NCBI RefSeq assembly: GCF_031085175.1
Contig: NZ_JAVHUY010000043.1
Location: forward strand, 1 to 64,000
Origin: Phytohabitans maris
GTDB taxonomy: Bacteria > Actinomycetota > Actinomycetes > Mycobacteriales > Micromonosporaceae
DNA length: 64,000 nucleotides
Direction: 5' to 3'
Positions 19,960 through 29,047 of the stretch are shown in pieces. A program made the translations under genes and the position numbers. Within the stretch, counting starts at the first letter, position 1. Each line of letters opens with the position of its first letter. Below the pieces are notes generated by a model. The model did no database searches. It was not told the origin of the DNA and was given only the letters and a program-made list of their open reading frames with translations.

Positions 19960-21132
19960 TCAGGCCTTCGGGATCTCCACGTCCGGAACCACCTTTCCGC
20001 CCTGGACCTTGAACGCCCAGACGATGACCTGGGTGGGGTCGAGCTCACCGTTGCTCTCGAACTTGTACGTCACACCGGTGGCCGTGCCCGCCTTGTTGTA
20101 GGCCTTGATCCAGGAGAGCATGTCGGCGCGGGTCGCCTTGCCGTCCTTCAGGCCCTCGAGCACGATCTTGGTGATGTCGAACGACACGTCCGCGTAGGTG
20201 CCCGGCTCGGCGTTGTCGAAGGCCGTCTTGTAGTCGGTCACGAACGTGCCCTTGGCCTCCGTCGCCGGCGCGCACGGGCAGGTCAGGATCGTGCCCTCGG
20301 CGACCTGCTGGCCCGCCACGGTGATGAAGTTGGCGTCGTTGACGCCGTCACCGGCGATCATGGTGCCCTGCCAGCCGGCGCCCTTGAGCTGCTTGAGCAG
20401 CAGGCCGGCCTCGGTGTAGTAGCCACCGAAGAAGAGCGCCGTGGCGCCGGAGTTCTTGATCTTCGTGACGACCGCGGAGAAGTTGGTCTGCTTGACGGCG
20501 ACCTTGTCCTCACCGGCCGGGGTGCCGATGACCTTCTTGACCTCGTCGGCCAGACCCGCGCCGTACGCCGACTGGTCGTCGACGACGTAGACCTTCTCGG
20601 CCTTCAGCACGTTCTTGATGTACCGACCGGCGGCCGGGCCCTGCGACGTGTCGTTGCCGACGCCGCGGTGGAACACCGTCCAGCCCTTTTCGCTCAGGCT
20701 CGGGCGGGTCGCCGACGGGCTGATCGTCGGCAGGTTGCCCTGCTGGAAGATCGGGTCGGCCACCTCGGACTCACCGGAGAAAGCCGGGCCGATGATGGCG
20801 ATCACCTTCTGGTCGCTGACCGCCTGCGTGGCCAGGGCCGGCGCCTTGGCCGGGTCGCCCTGCGAGTCGTACTCGACGAGCTCGGCGGTGCAGTCGGCGT
20901 TTTCCTTGTTGTACTGGTCAATGGCGAGCTTGGTGCCATTGCGCATGTGGATGCCCAAGCCGGCCGCGTCACCGGTCAGCGCGCCGAAGAAGCCGATCTT
21001 CATGCCACACGCGGCGCTGCTACCGCTACCGCTGTCCCCGCCGTCGTCCTCACCGGCCTGACACGCGGCGCCACCGAATACGAGCGCGGCGATGGCGATG
21101 CCACCGAACGCCCGCGCGAGCTTCTGCCTCAA
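19960..21132 (-). CDS. livK: branched-chain amino-acid ABC transporter substrate-binding lipoprotein
   Basis: The 390-residue product has a signal peptide with lipobox FGGAAC (Cys near residue 24), a Gly/Ser/Asp-rich linker, and a type I periplasmic-binding fold starting KIGFFGALTGDAAGLG. It contains IGPAFSGESEVADPIF and ISPSATRPSLSEKGWTVFHRGVGND, typical of Leu/Ile/Val-binding proteins. The exact ligand cannot be read from the sequence. It is the first gene of the liv operon, transcribed leftward from the gap at 21133-21330. Confidence 0.93.
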   Translation of the reverse strand: MRQKLARAFGGIAIAALVFGGAACQAGEDDGGDSGSGSSAACGMKIGFFGALTGDAAGLGIHMRNGTKLAIDQYNKENADCTAELVEYDSQGDPAKAPALATQAVSDQKVIAIIGPAFSGESEVADPIFQQGNLPTISPSATRPSLSEKGWTVFHRGVGNDTSQGPAAGRYIKNVLKAEKVYVVDDQSAYGAGLADEVKKVIGTPAGEDKVAVKQTNFSAVVTKIKNSGATALFFGGYYTEAGLLLKQLKGAGWQGTMIAGDGVNDANFITVAGQQVAEGTILTCPCAPATEAKGTFVTDYKTAFDNAEPGTYADVSFDITKIVLEGLKDGKATRADMLSWIKAYNKAGTATGVTYKFESNGELDPTQVIVWAFKVQGGKVVPDVEIPKA

Positions 21133-21330
21133 GGCTCGAACCCTCCTCCATCAAATGGCCCGAACCACCCACTGCCGATTGGCTCTTGCGGGACAGACGA
21201 GCCCGACCGCTATCTCGGTCTGCGCCGGGACGTTATCCCACCAGGCGGGCAGCCCGTAAGGGCTTGGCGGAGCAGTTGACGAAACCGTTACGTAGCGTGC
21301 TCAGTCCGACGATAACGCTGTCATAAAGCT

Positions 21331-21951
21331 CTACTGTTTTTGCTGCTCAGAGCCTTCGCCAGGGGTCTCCGTCAAGATCCGCTCAGCGACCTCACGCATA
21401 GTCATGCGGTGGTCCATGGCGGTGCGCTGGATCCATTTGAACGCCTGCGGCTCGGTCATGCCGTAAGTGGTCATCAGCGTCCCTTTGGCCCGCTCCACGG
21501 CCTTGCGGGTCTCCAGGCGGTCGGTCAGCCCGGCCACCTCGGACTCCAGGGCGGCGACCTCCTGGTAGCGGGAGAGGGCGATCTCGATCGCCGGCACCAG
21601 GTCGCTCTTTTGGAACGGCTTGACCAGGTAGGCCATCGCGCCGGCGGCGCGGGCCCGCTCGACCAGGTCACGCTGGCTGAACGCGGTGAGGATGACGACC
21701 GGCGCCACCCGCTCCCCCGCGATCCGCTCGGCGGCCGCCAGCCCGTCCATGATCGGCATCTTGATGTCGAGGATGACCAGGTCGGGCTTGAGGTCCAGGG
21801 CCAGCCGCACGGCCGTCTCGCCGTCGCCGGCCTCGCCGACCACGTCGTAGCCCTCTTCGACCAGCATCTCGGCCAGGTCCAGCCGGATGAGCGCCTCGTC
21901 CTCGGCGATCAGCACCCGCCTGCGCTCGGCACCCGCCTGCGTGTCGGCCAC
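21331..21951 (-). CDS. ANTAR-domain response regulator, PdtaR-like
   Basis: The 206-residue protein has a receiver domain (residues 10-125, phospho-acceptor in LVILDIKMP, Lys in YLVKPF) and a C-terminal ANTAR RNA-binding domain (AVERAKGTLMTTYGMTEPQAFKWIQRTAMDHRMTMREVAERIL). In mycobacteria PdtaR partners the kinase PdtaS and acts by antitermination. The place beside the liv operon and a tRNA-Leu is conserved in actinomycetes as far as I recall. No kinase gene is visible here. Confidence 0.93.
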   Translation of the reverse strand: MADTQAGAERRRVLIAEDEALIRLDLAEMLVEEGYDVVGEAGDGETAVRLALDLKPDLVILDIKMPIMDGLAAAERIAGERVAPVVILTAFSQRDLVERARAAGAMAYLVKPFQKSDLVPAIEIALSRYQEVAALESEVAGLTDRLETRKAVERAKGTLMTTYGMTEPQAFKWIQRTAMDHRMTMREVAERILTETPGEGSEQQKQ

Positions 21952-22057
21952 GAACCCCTACCCCTCACCCGTGCTCCCCGACACTCCGACCGGTCGGGTG
22001 CCGCCGCCCTCAGCGTAGTGGGTAGTCTGGTCGCGGTCAGGGCCCGACCCGGCCGAC

Positions 22058-22131
22058 GTCCCCGTATCCCAACCGGCAGAGGAACGGAGCTCAAACCTCC
22101 GACAGTGTGGGTTCGAATCCCACCGGGGGCA
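22058..22131 (+). tRNA. tRNA with CAA anticodon (Leu), short variable loop
   Basis: Acceptor arms GTCCCCG/CGGGGGC (22058-22064, 22124-22130) pair with one G-U. The D stem is TCC/GGA with the Leu-like loop CAACCGGCAGA. The anticodon stem is CGGAG/CTCCG with loop CTCAAAC, anticodon at 22092-22094. The variable loop is only five bases (ACAGT). The T stem is GTGGG/CCCAC with TTCGAAT. The discriminator is A and CCA is not encoded. Bacterial tRNA-Leu normally has a long variable arm, so this is an unusual class I form. Confidence 0.85.
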
Positions 22132-22422
22132 CAACGAGAAGCCACTTGACCCGCACAAACGCAGCGTCAACATCGACGTGCGATTGGGTCGAGGTGCGCG
22201 GCGCCGGCCCTGCCGGTGGTCCACACCTCGAGCGGTTGGCTCGGCAGCCTTTCCGGTAACACCGGATCAGGCCAGACGCCCGGCGGCGGCCCACCGCCCA
22301 GTCCACAGCGGGGCCCCACGGCACTGGCTCGAACTGGAAGGCGGCATGGCTGGCGGCACGAGGCGCCCGCAAGCCGCCGGCCGACAGCGTTGATTTCATA
22401 GCTACGGCCCGTCCGGCAGGCG
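22132..22422. other. intergenic, no gene seen
   Basis: The 290 bases between the CAA tRNA and the AbrB-type gene show no supported frame, hairpin or known repeat. Confidence 0.4.
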
Positions 22423-22929
22423 TTACCACCACGAGCTTAACCTCGATCGTTCGCGCGTGTGACGCGGCGGCTTTGCCCGCTTGATCTCATCGTTGTTGGT
22501 CGATGGTTGTCGGTGGCGGGCAGGTTGGGTGGCCGACTGTCGCGTCGGTGGGCGTGGTCTCCTGGGTTCTCCGGTCGTTGGGTCAAGCGGTTGATGCCGG
22601 TCAGCCGGGTGCCGGGATCGCCGCGATCGGGTCGAGCGCGGCGGTGGTTTGGGTGGCCCAGGGCCAGGTGGCCGGGATGCGAAGCGCCCGGCGGCGGGGT
22701 CGGCCACGAGCAGTACCCGGCTGCCGCGGGTGAGCCCGTACCAGTGCCGAATCGTGGCGGGCAGCCGCAGCTGACCGGGCCGCGTTACCTGGAACACCGC
22801 GTGCGGATCAGCAGTGACGAGCACGAGCTCGCCACATACCCGGGTATCCACGCGCATGCCTCGGGCCCACCCCAGCACGGGGATGACCGTGGCCTCGGTG
22901 ATACGGCCGTTGCAGTCGATCGCGGCCAT
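22423..22929 (-). CDS. AbrB/SpoVT-type DNA-binding domain protein, possibly 5'-truncated
   Basis: The 168-residue frame has a swapped-hairpin-like segment ADPHAVFQVTRPGQLRLPATIRHWYGLTRGSRVLLVADPAAGR, typical of AbrB/MazE/SpoVT family proteins in actinomycetes. The tail is Pro/Arg/Gln-rich. Before the ATG, about 23 more in-frame codons (ending APAAGLSPVCG) look like the normal N-terminus of the family. They have no start and run into a TGA, so the 5' end may be broken. The last 116 bases or so of the gene recur at the right end of the window. Confidence 0.6.
   Translation of the reverse strand: MAAIDCNGRITEATVIPVLGWARGMRVDTRVCGELVLVTADPHAVFQVTRPGQLRLPATIRHWYGLTRGSRVLLVADPAAGRFASRPPGPGPPKPPPRSTRSRRSRHPADRHQPLDPTTGEPRRPRPPTRQSATQPARHRQPSTNNDEIKRAKPPRHTRERSRLSSWW
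22441..22557. repeat. left copy of the direct repeat flanking the NRPS region
   Basis: Starting CCTCGATCGTTCGCGCG, this block matches 63885-64000 in the same orientation with only two or three differences. It covers the 3' end of the AbrB-type gene. The right copy is cut by the window end, so the full repeat may be longer. Confidence 0.9.
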
Positions 22930-23181
22930 CCCGCAGACGGGCGACAGGCCGGCTGCGGGAGCGAGCTGCGCGACCGCAACGCGTGGCGGCCATTGACCTG
23001 CCTGGTCTGCCAGGCATCAGCAACCGGGGGCGGGACGACTGGGGAGACGACCGAGGCGGTCACGAGGACCACCCCCAGCGCCGGTTCGCCGCTGTCAGTC
23101 GGACTGTGAGGGCCTCGATTTGGGTGGTTAGACAGGTTTGACCACCGGTACGTCAAATCAAGCAGATATGCTGTGGGTTTG

Positions 23182-23265
23182 TGTCCGAGGGGGGACTTGA
23201 ACCCCCACGCCCTATACGGGCACTAGCACCTCAAGCTAGCGCGTCTGCCATTCCGCCACCCGGAC
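23182..23265 (-). tRNA. tRNA-Leu(GAG)
   Basis: Read on the minus strand, acceptor GTCCGGG pairs with CTCGGAC, discriminator A. The D loop contains GGCAGA. The anticodon loop CTTGAGG has anticodon GAG. A long variable arm (TGCCCGTATAGGGCGT) and T loop TTCAAGT follow. This is a normal class II leucine tRNA. Its 5' end faces the NRPS region. Confidence 0.95.
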
Positions 23266-23338
23266 TTGTGCGTCCACTCTACCGGTGGCGTCGGAACGGG
23301 TGCACCGTCCTATCGCCGCCCGAGGGCCGCACGGGGGA

Positions 23339-24419
23339 TCACTGTACACGGCCATGGTGGGGGTCTGCACGGCGGGCGCGCCGGAGCCGGAACCGGCCGG
23401 TAGGCGGATCACTGCGTGTTGCGGTGATCCTGAAGGTTCGGCGGGCGTCGGCCCGGCCGCGGTACAACAGCGCCCCATCGCCGCGCCAGCTGGCCAGGTC
23501 GCCGGTGCGGTACACGCGCTCGCCGGGCACGAACGGGTCGGCCGGGAGTCGTTCTGCGGTGAGGTCGTCGCGGCCGGCGTATCCGTCGGCGAGCTGGACG
23601 CCGGCCAAGTGCAGTTCGCCGCAGGCGCCCGGTGGCACCGGCCGTCCCGTGGCGTCCAACACGTACGCGCGGGTGTTCCACACAGGCCGTCCGATGGGGA
23701 CGGTCTCGCCGTCCAGGTCCGGGTCGCAGTCCCAATAGGTCGCGTCGACGGCCGCCTCGGCCGGACCGTAGAGGTGTCAATGCCACACCGAGCCGGCCGG
23801 TCGCGGTCCGTACGAGGGTCAGCGTGCCGCTCGCGCCGCCGTCCGCGCTGGTCGGGTCGGCGCAGAACGCCCGCAGCCTCGATGGTACGAAGTGGACGGT
23901 GCTGATCCGTTCGTCCGCGATGAGCCGGGCCCGGTAGCCGGGGTCGGGGTGGCCGCCGGGCCGGGCGATCACGACGCAGCCGCCCACCTGTAACGGCCAG
24001 TACAGCTCCCAGATGGAGACGTCGAAGGCCCGGTGGCTGATCCGCACGCCCTTGGGCCGGCCGGTGGACCCGGATGTGAAGAGCACGTACGCGGTGCTGT
24101 CGAAGCCTACGTCGGATTCCACGGAAGGTCCGGCGGCCGGCGGCAGCACCCCGCAAACCCGGGCCGGCCAGGCGGGCAAGTACACCGCCCCGAGGTGTAA
24201 CAGCGCGTAGACGGCAACGAACAGCTCAACGCCGCGGTGCAGGCCGACCACCGGCGCGTACGCCCTGGGCACGCAGGCTGCGGGCGAGCGGGCAGCCCGC
24301 TCGTCGAGCTGGGCGTAGGTCGGCTCCACGCCGTCGCACCGCAGCGCGGGCGCGTCCGGTGTGCGCCAGCGCTGTTGCTGGAACGCTGTCAGCAGCGTGC
24401 GGGTGGGCCGGCGCACCAC
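23339..24419 (-). pseudogene. decayed NRPS adenylation domain
   Basis: Pieces of an A domain appear in order but in different frames: TYAQLDERAAR, LLHLGAVYLP, YVLFTSGSTGRPKGVRISHRA, FDVSIWELYWPL, STVHFVPSRLRAF, then after a frame change [33 protein letters not shown] and RVYRTGDLASW. DNA is missing between the A2 and A3 regions and between A3 and A4 (the A4 motif follows directly after ISHRA), and the C-terminal part is lost. It therefore cannot make a working enzyme. It lies back-to-back with a thioesterase fragment. Confidence 0.85.
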
Positions 24420-24425
24420 TGGGCC

Positions 24426-24728
24426 ATGTCGCTGGAAGGTACGCCCGCCGGCGCCCTTACGCAGCCTGACCTGGCAGAGCTACTGCTGCCGACCTCGCGG
24501 GCGGACATGACCGCCGTGGAGACCTTCCCGATCGCCGCGTTCGGCGGCTCGGCCGATCCGTCGGTGCCCGTCGGTGACGTCGCAGCGTGGGGTCGGCACA
24601 CCGAATCGCGGTTCAGCCTCCACACGCATCCGGGCGGTCACCTCTACCTGCTCGAGCGGGACAACACCGTACAGCGCACGCTGGAAAAGCTCTGCGTCCT
24701 CGGCTCCTCCGCCACGAGCGGTTCGTGA
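24426..24728 (+). pseudogene. C-terminal fragment of a type II thioesterase
   Basis: The frame reads LEGTPAGALTQPDLAELLLPTSRADMTAVETF and then FGGSADPSVPVGDVAAWGRHT and FSLHTHPGGHLYLL. This is the C-terminal third of the GrsT-type thioesterases that clean NRPS carrier domains, including the Asp-containing turn and the catalytic GGH. The nucleophile Ser region is absent. It abuts the A-domain relic within ten bases in opposite orientation, so a rearrangement joined the two. Confidence 0.75.
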
Positions 24729-24757
24729 CTCGCGCCGGCCACTGCCCCAGTTCACGA

Positions 24758-27700
24758 TCATTTCGAGTTGGCCGTCAGGGAAAGGGGCGCGTGGCTCTTG
24801 CTCTGCTCCGGCCACAACAACTGGTCGACGCGTTGCACGGTCTCGAGCCGGTGGGCGATGACGAGCACCGTGCGGCCGGCGGCGAGCCGGCCGATCGCGT
24901 CCTGGATACGGGCCTCGGTATCGGGGTCGACGCTGGCGACCGCCTCGTCGAGGATGAGTATCGGTGAGTCCTTCAGCAGGGCGCGCGCGATAGAGAGCCG
25001 TTGACGCTGGCCGCCGGAAAGGCTCGTGCCGCCGTCGTCGAGGACCGTCTCCAACCCGTCCGGGAGGGCCCGCACGACGTCATCGCATTGTGCCGCGGTC
25101 AGTGCGGCCCAGATCTCGTCGTCGGTAGCCTCGGGGCGCCCGAGGGTGACGTTGTAGCGGATCGTGTCGTGGAACAGGTACACGTCCTGGTAGACCGTGG
25201 TAACCATCCGCATGACGACGTCGCTGCCGAGGTCGCGAAGGTCCTGGCCGCCGATGAAGACCGCGCCGGTGTCGACGTCCCACAACCGCGCAGCGAGGTT
25301 GGCGATGGTGGACTTGCCCGCGCCTGAGGGACCCACCAGAGCCGTGACCGTTCCGGGCCGAGCCTTGAACGACACGTCCCGCAGCACCTGGCGCACACCC
25401 TCGTCGGCAGGTTCGGCCGGGTCGCGTTCATCGTAGGTGAATCCCACGCCGCGGAACTCGATCGAGGCGTCCGCGGGCGTGGCGAGGCGGGCCGGTTCGG
25501 CGAGCACCGGGGCGTCCCACACCTGGGCGATCTGCTGGGCGATCTGCTGCTGGTTGCGCCGGTACCCCGCGAGGTTGTTCAACTCCTGGACGGGTTGGTA
25601 CAGCGTGAGCGTGAGCATCAGGAACAGCAGCAAGGTCGTCGCCGCCACCACCCCGGACGTATAGAAGGCGCTGCCGGCGAGGATCAGCACTACCAGGCCG
25701 GACTCGACGGCGATCGCGCCCAAGGCCACGGCCGGCGTGGCCCGCACCGACGTCGCGACGCTGGCATCGCGTAGCCGGTCCACGGCGGCCGCGTACCGGG
25801 TGGCGATGGACGAAGCCGGGTTGCCGCGAAGCACAGCCGCCCCGCGCGCCTGCTCGATCAGGACCGTCGCCGCTTCCCGCCGGGCGGCGTGCACGTCGGC
25901 GAACACCCGACGGTAGACGCGGTCGCTCCAGATCGCGATGACGAAGAACAGCGGGAAGCCGATCAGAGCGGCGAGCGCCAGCCGCCAGTCGACGACCGCC
26001 AGGATCATCGCGGCATACACAGCCTGGAGCAACGCGCCGGAGACCCGCTGCGGGATGTTCTGGATGTCCAGCATCACGATGTCGTTGCCGATCAGAGTCG
26101 TGACGCGGCCGTTGTCGAAACGGGAAAGGAAACCCAGCGGCACCCGCCGCAGGCGTTCCACAATGGACAGTTGCACATCGGCCTTCGCGACGGCCGACAC
26201 CTGCCAGACGACGCCGTTGGCCCACTGCGCCGTCAACAGCCGTAGCAGGAGCCCAACCCCGAGCACCCAGGTGACTGTCCAAACGAACGTGGACGTCAGC
26301 GCCTCGCCGCCAGCGACCTCGTCCACGGCGGCGTCCAGTACCAGGAACACCGCCAGCAGCGGGATACCGCGCACCATGCCGTCCAGCAGCAGCGCGGGCA
26401 GGCCGCGCCGCAGCAGTGTCGGCCAGCCGCGGCCGAGCAGAGCGCGCCACTGCCGGACGAAGCCCATCGCGCCAAGGCCTGGCACCACGACGGACCGGGC
26501 CGCGGCCTCCCACGGGTCGATCGTCGCGGCCGTAACCGGGCCGTCCGCCAGGCCGGTTGGCAGTGCCGGTGCCGGCGCGTCGTCGGGCCGCTCCAGCCGC
26601 CAGCCCACCGCCCGGGCGTAGGCGTCCCACAGCGCGCGGTAGCCGGTGCTGCCGGCAAGCAGTTCCTCGTGCGTGCCCTGCCCCACGATCTCGCCGTCCG
26701 CGACGTACGCGATCTGGTCGCTGCCGCGGATCGTGGCGAGCCGGTGTGCGATCGCGACGACAGTGCGCCCGGCGGTCAGAGCCGCGACCGCCTCCAGCGT
26801 GGCCTGCTCGGTCTGCACGCCGAGCGACGCCGTGGCTTCGTCGAACACGACGATCGGCGCGTCCTTGAGCAGCGCCCGCGCGACCGAGACGCGCTGGCGC
26901 TGGCCACCCGAAAGCGTGCCGCCACCGGCCGGCAGCGGAGTGTCCCACCCCTGTGGGAGCTGGTCGGCGAGCGCCCCCAGCTGGGCCGCGCGGCAGGCCG
27001 CCTCGACCTCGGCATCGGAGGCGCCGGGGCGGGCGATCCGCACATTCTCCCGCAGGGTCGCGGCGAACACGTACTCGTCCTGCTGCACGAAGGCGACGAG
27101 CCGCGCCAGCTCGGCCGAGGGAATGTCGCGAACGTCGACACCGCCGATCATCACGGTGCCGGCAGTCGCGTCCCAGAACCGCGTAACCAGCCGGGCGATC
27201 GTGGACTTGCCAGCGCCGGTCGGGCCGACCAGCGCGAACCGCGCACCCTCGGGGATGTACAGCTCGACGTCACGCAGCACCGGTGGGGCGCCGGCCGCAT
27301 AGGCGAACGAGACGCCTCGCAGCTGGATGTCGAACCGCTCCGGTACCTGCGGCTCGGCCGGCTCGGGCAGTGGCTCCTCGGCGAGGAACTCCCGGATCGC
27401 GGTAGCGGCGAACCGGACGCGGATCATCACCGTGGCGATCACACCGACGAACCCGATGAGTGGGGTCAGGTAGCCGAGTGCCAGCAGGAGGAACAGCGCC
27501 AGCGTGGCCAACCCGATCCCGCCGTCGGCAAACCTCAGCCCGGCCACGGGCAGCAGCGCTGCCACCGCGAACCCGGTGCCGACGGTCGTGGCCGACACCA
27601 GCCACCGCATCGGCCCCGACGTGGCGCGGTACCGCTCGGCACCGGTGACGACAGCGTCGCGGGCCTGGTCGTACCCCGAGTCGGGGCGCAGGAACCCCCG

Positions 27701-28333
27701 AATCACCTTGATGCCCTGCAGGTAGCCCGTCACGGCCTTGTTGAGCACCGCCGTACGCGCCGCGAGCTCCTTGTCGCCCGATGCGGCCAACGCCATTCCG
27801 ATGCCGGAGACGGCAACTAGCAGCACCAGCGAACCCAGCGCGACCAGGCCGAGCTGCCAGTCCACGAACATCAGCAACGCGGTCGTGGTGACCGGCACCG
27901 CCGCGGCGGCGGCCAGGTCCGGCACGCCGTGCGCCAGCGCCTCCTCCAACTGTTCGACATCGTCGTGCAGCAGCTTCTTCGTCTCCCCGGTCGAGCGCGC
28001 CTGCACACGTCCGAGCGGCAGGCGCCGCATCTGCCGGGCGATCGCCAGGCGCAGCCCGGCCAGAATCCGGTACGCAGCGACGTGAGCCACCTGCGTCGAC
28101 AGGCCGGACGCGACAGCCCGCACGACCAACGCCGCAGCCGTGGCCGCCGCGATCCAGCCGATCGTGGCCGAACCGGAGGGTGGGCCGTCGAACAGGGCGA
28201 CCGTCACCGCGTACACCGCGACGTACGGGGCGAGCGAGCAGGCACCGGCAACCACCGCGAGCAAAGCGGACAGCGCCAGCCGCCCACGGTGGCGAGCCAC
28301 GACCGACCCGAGGGTGTCTGAGGTTAGGCTCAC
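24758..28333 (-). CDS. fused double ABC exporter (TMD-NBD-TMD-NBD)
   Basis: The 1191-residue protein contains two complete half-transporters in one chain, an arrangement seen in siderophore loci. The first NBD has Walker A VGPTGAGKSTIARL, signature LSGGQRQRVSVARAL, Walker B IVVFDEATAS and the His switch AIAHRLAT. The second has VGPSGAGKSTIANL, SLSGGQRQRLSIARAL, ILILDEAVAS and VIAHRLET. Both sites look active. Each TMD has about six helices. I infer export of the siderophore or recycling of its iron complex. The GTG start at 28333 lies inside an iron box and has no upstream ribosome-binding site, so the message may be leaderless or the true start lies further in. Confidence 0.9.
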   Translation of the reverse strand: MSLTSDTLGSVVARHRGRLALSALLAVVAGACSLAPYVAVYAVTVALFDGPPSGSATIGWIAAATAAALVVRAVASGLSTQVAHVAAYRILAGLRLAIARQMRRLPLGRVQARSTGETKKLLHDDVEQLEEALAHGVPDLAAAAAVPVTTTALLMFVDWQLGLVALGSLVLLVAVSGIGMALAASGDKELAARTAVLNKAVTGYLQGIKVIRGFLRPDSGYDQARDAVVTGAERYRATSGPMRWLVSATTVGTGFAVAALLPVAGLRFADGGIGLATLALFLLLALGYLTPLIGFVGVIATVMIRVRFAATAIREFLAEEPLPEPAEPQVPERFDIQLRGVSFAYAAGAPPVLRDVELYIPEGARFALVGPTGAGKSTIARLVTRFWDATAGTVMIGGVDVRDIPSAELARLVAFVQQDEYVFAATLRENVRIARPGASDAEVEAACRAAQLGALADQLPQGWDTPLPAGGGTLSGGQRQRVSVARALLKDAPIVVFDEATASLGVQTEQATLEAVAALTAGRTVVAIAHRLATIRGSDQIAYVADGEIVGQGTHEELLAGSTGYRALWDAYARAVGWRLERPDDAPAPALPTGLADGPVTAATIDPWEAAARSVVVPGLGAMGFVRQWRALLGRGWPTLLRRGLPALLLDGMVRGIPLLAVFLVLDAAVDEVAGGEALTSTFVWTVTWVLGVGLLLRLLTAQWANGVVWQVSAVAKADVQLSIVERLRRVPLGFLSRFDNGRVTTLIGNDIVMLDIQNIPQRVSGALLQAVYAAMILAVVDWRLALAALIGFPLFFVIAIWSDRVYRRVFADVHAARREAATVLIEQARGAAVLRGNPASSIATRYAAAVDRLRDASVATSVRATPAVALGAIAVESGLVVLILAGSAFYTSGVVAATTLLLFLMLTLTLYQPVQELNNLAGYRRNQQQIAQQIAQVWDAPVLAEPARLATPADASIEFRGVGFTYDERDPAEPADEGVRQVLRDVSFKARPGTVTALVGPSGAGKSTIANLAARLWDVDTGAVFIGGQDLRDLGSDVVMRMVTTVYQDVYLFHDTIRYNVTLGRPEATDDEIWAALTAAQCDDVVRALPDGLETVLDDGGTSLSGGQRQRLSIARALLKDSPILILDEAVASVDPDTEARIQDAIGRLAAGRTVLVIAHRLETVQRVDQLLWPEQSKSHAPLSLTANSK

Positions 28334-28337
28334 CTAA
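28319..28337. promoter_or_regulatory. IdeR/DmdR-type iron box 1
   Basis: TGAGGTTAGGCTCACCTAA matches 17 of 19 positions of the consensus TWAGGTWAGSCTWACCTWA. It overlaps the start codon of the fused ABC exporter. Confidence 0.85.
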
Positions 28338-28478
28338 GTGAGGCTAGAGACCCAGGGGCGGTAAATCAAACGTTCCGTATATTTACTGATCACGCGATGT
28401 CGTTGACGAACGCGCCCGGCCCTGCTGGTCGACTACCGCTACGACCACGCGGACCCCACGACGCGGCACAGCGCCGAG

Positions 28479-28690
28479 CTACAGGAAGCTGACGTCCCGG
28501 GCGAGCCGAAGCTCGCCGGAGTAGCTGATCGTGCTCGTAGCCCGGCGCATGTACGCCCGCCATGGATCCGAGCCGGACTCACGGCCGCCGCCGGTCTCCT
28601 TCTTGCCGCCGATCTCTGCCCCGAGGCGCCGATGTTGACGTTGGCGGCGCGAGCCGACGGCGAAACGTACGCCCGAAGCCGAGAAGACAA
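28479..28690 (-). pseudogene. C-terminal remnant of an aldehyde dehydrogenase (piperideine-6-carboxylate / aminoadipate-semialdehyde type)
   Basis: On the minus strand one frame gives RAANVNIGASG and, after a frameshift, another gives GAEIGGKKETGGGRESGSD, PWRAYMRRATSTISYSGEL and RLARDVSFL followed by a stop. This is the C-terminus of ALDH7-type enzymes of lysine catabolism. Only the last 65-70 residues remain. The catalytic Cys and NAD-binding parts are absent. Confidence 0.8.
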
Positions 28691-28694
28691 CCCA

Positions 28695-29027
28695 GTGACA
28701 GACGCTCTGGCGGCAGTCACTCGGTCGAGCGAATGGATGATGGACGTCCTCGTGGCGGTTCGCGACGAGCAGATCCCGAACGCCTGGGTCGGCGCCGGAG
28801 TCCTTCGCGACCTGGTCTGGGCCGAGCGGTACGGGTCCGGGTGATCGCCTGGGCAGGTCCGTGGGGGTGGCAGGAACCGTCGATGCGGCCGCTCCGTGGT
28901 CCGATCGTCGTTGGCCGGGCTCAGATCGTGCGGGCCGACGAAGGCAACATCGACCCTACCCGAGCAAGGTCGGCGGTCAACCAGGGCTGGGTCCTGGCCG
29001 CGAACATCGCCGCGCGATGGATCGAGC
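28695..29027 (+). pseudogene. broken nucleotidyltransferase-like gene (PF06042/DUF925 type) with inverted segment
   Basis: From GTG 28695 the plus strand reads MMDVLVAVRDEQIPNAWVGAGVLRDLVW, the N-terminal motif of this family, and then goes out of frame. The next family motif appears on the opposite strand (about 28970-28910) as RVDVAFVGPHDLSPANDDR. SAVNQGWV, resembling the later NQA-motif, is again on the plus strand near 28976. This order fits a small internal inversion. Confidence 0.55.
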
Positions 29028-29028
29028 A

Positions 29029-29047
29029 TGAGGTTAGCCTAACCTAA
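29029..29047. promoter_or_regulatory. iron box 2
   Basis: TGAGGTTAGCCTAACCTAA matches 18 of 19 consensus positions and is the best site in the window. It lies 120 bp before the flavoprotein start. Confidence 0.9.

Noticed and set aside
22091-22432. Open frame with VPPVGFEPTLSEV at its C-terminus
   Set aside because: This peptide is the well-known false translation of the antisense of a tRNA. It overlaps the CAA tRNA.
23181-23738. Open frame starting MSEGGLEPPRPIRALAPQASASAIPPPG
   Set aside because: Another classic artefact: it reads the antisense of tRNA-Leu(GAG) and the antisense of the A-domain relic.
28900-28975. HpcH/HpaI aldolase fragment suggested by VDVAFVGPHDLS
   Set aside because: The motif is short and fits better as the middle motif of the broken PF06042 nucleotidyltransferase once the segment is inverted.
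28439-29047. Intact genes in the 28.4-29.0 kb gap
   Set aside because: Only broken motifs in changing frames and strands are visible. The long open frames do not keep any family in frame.
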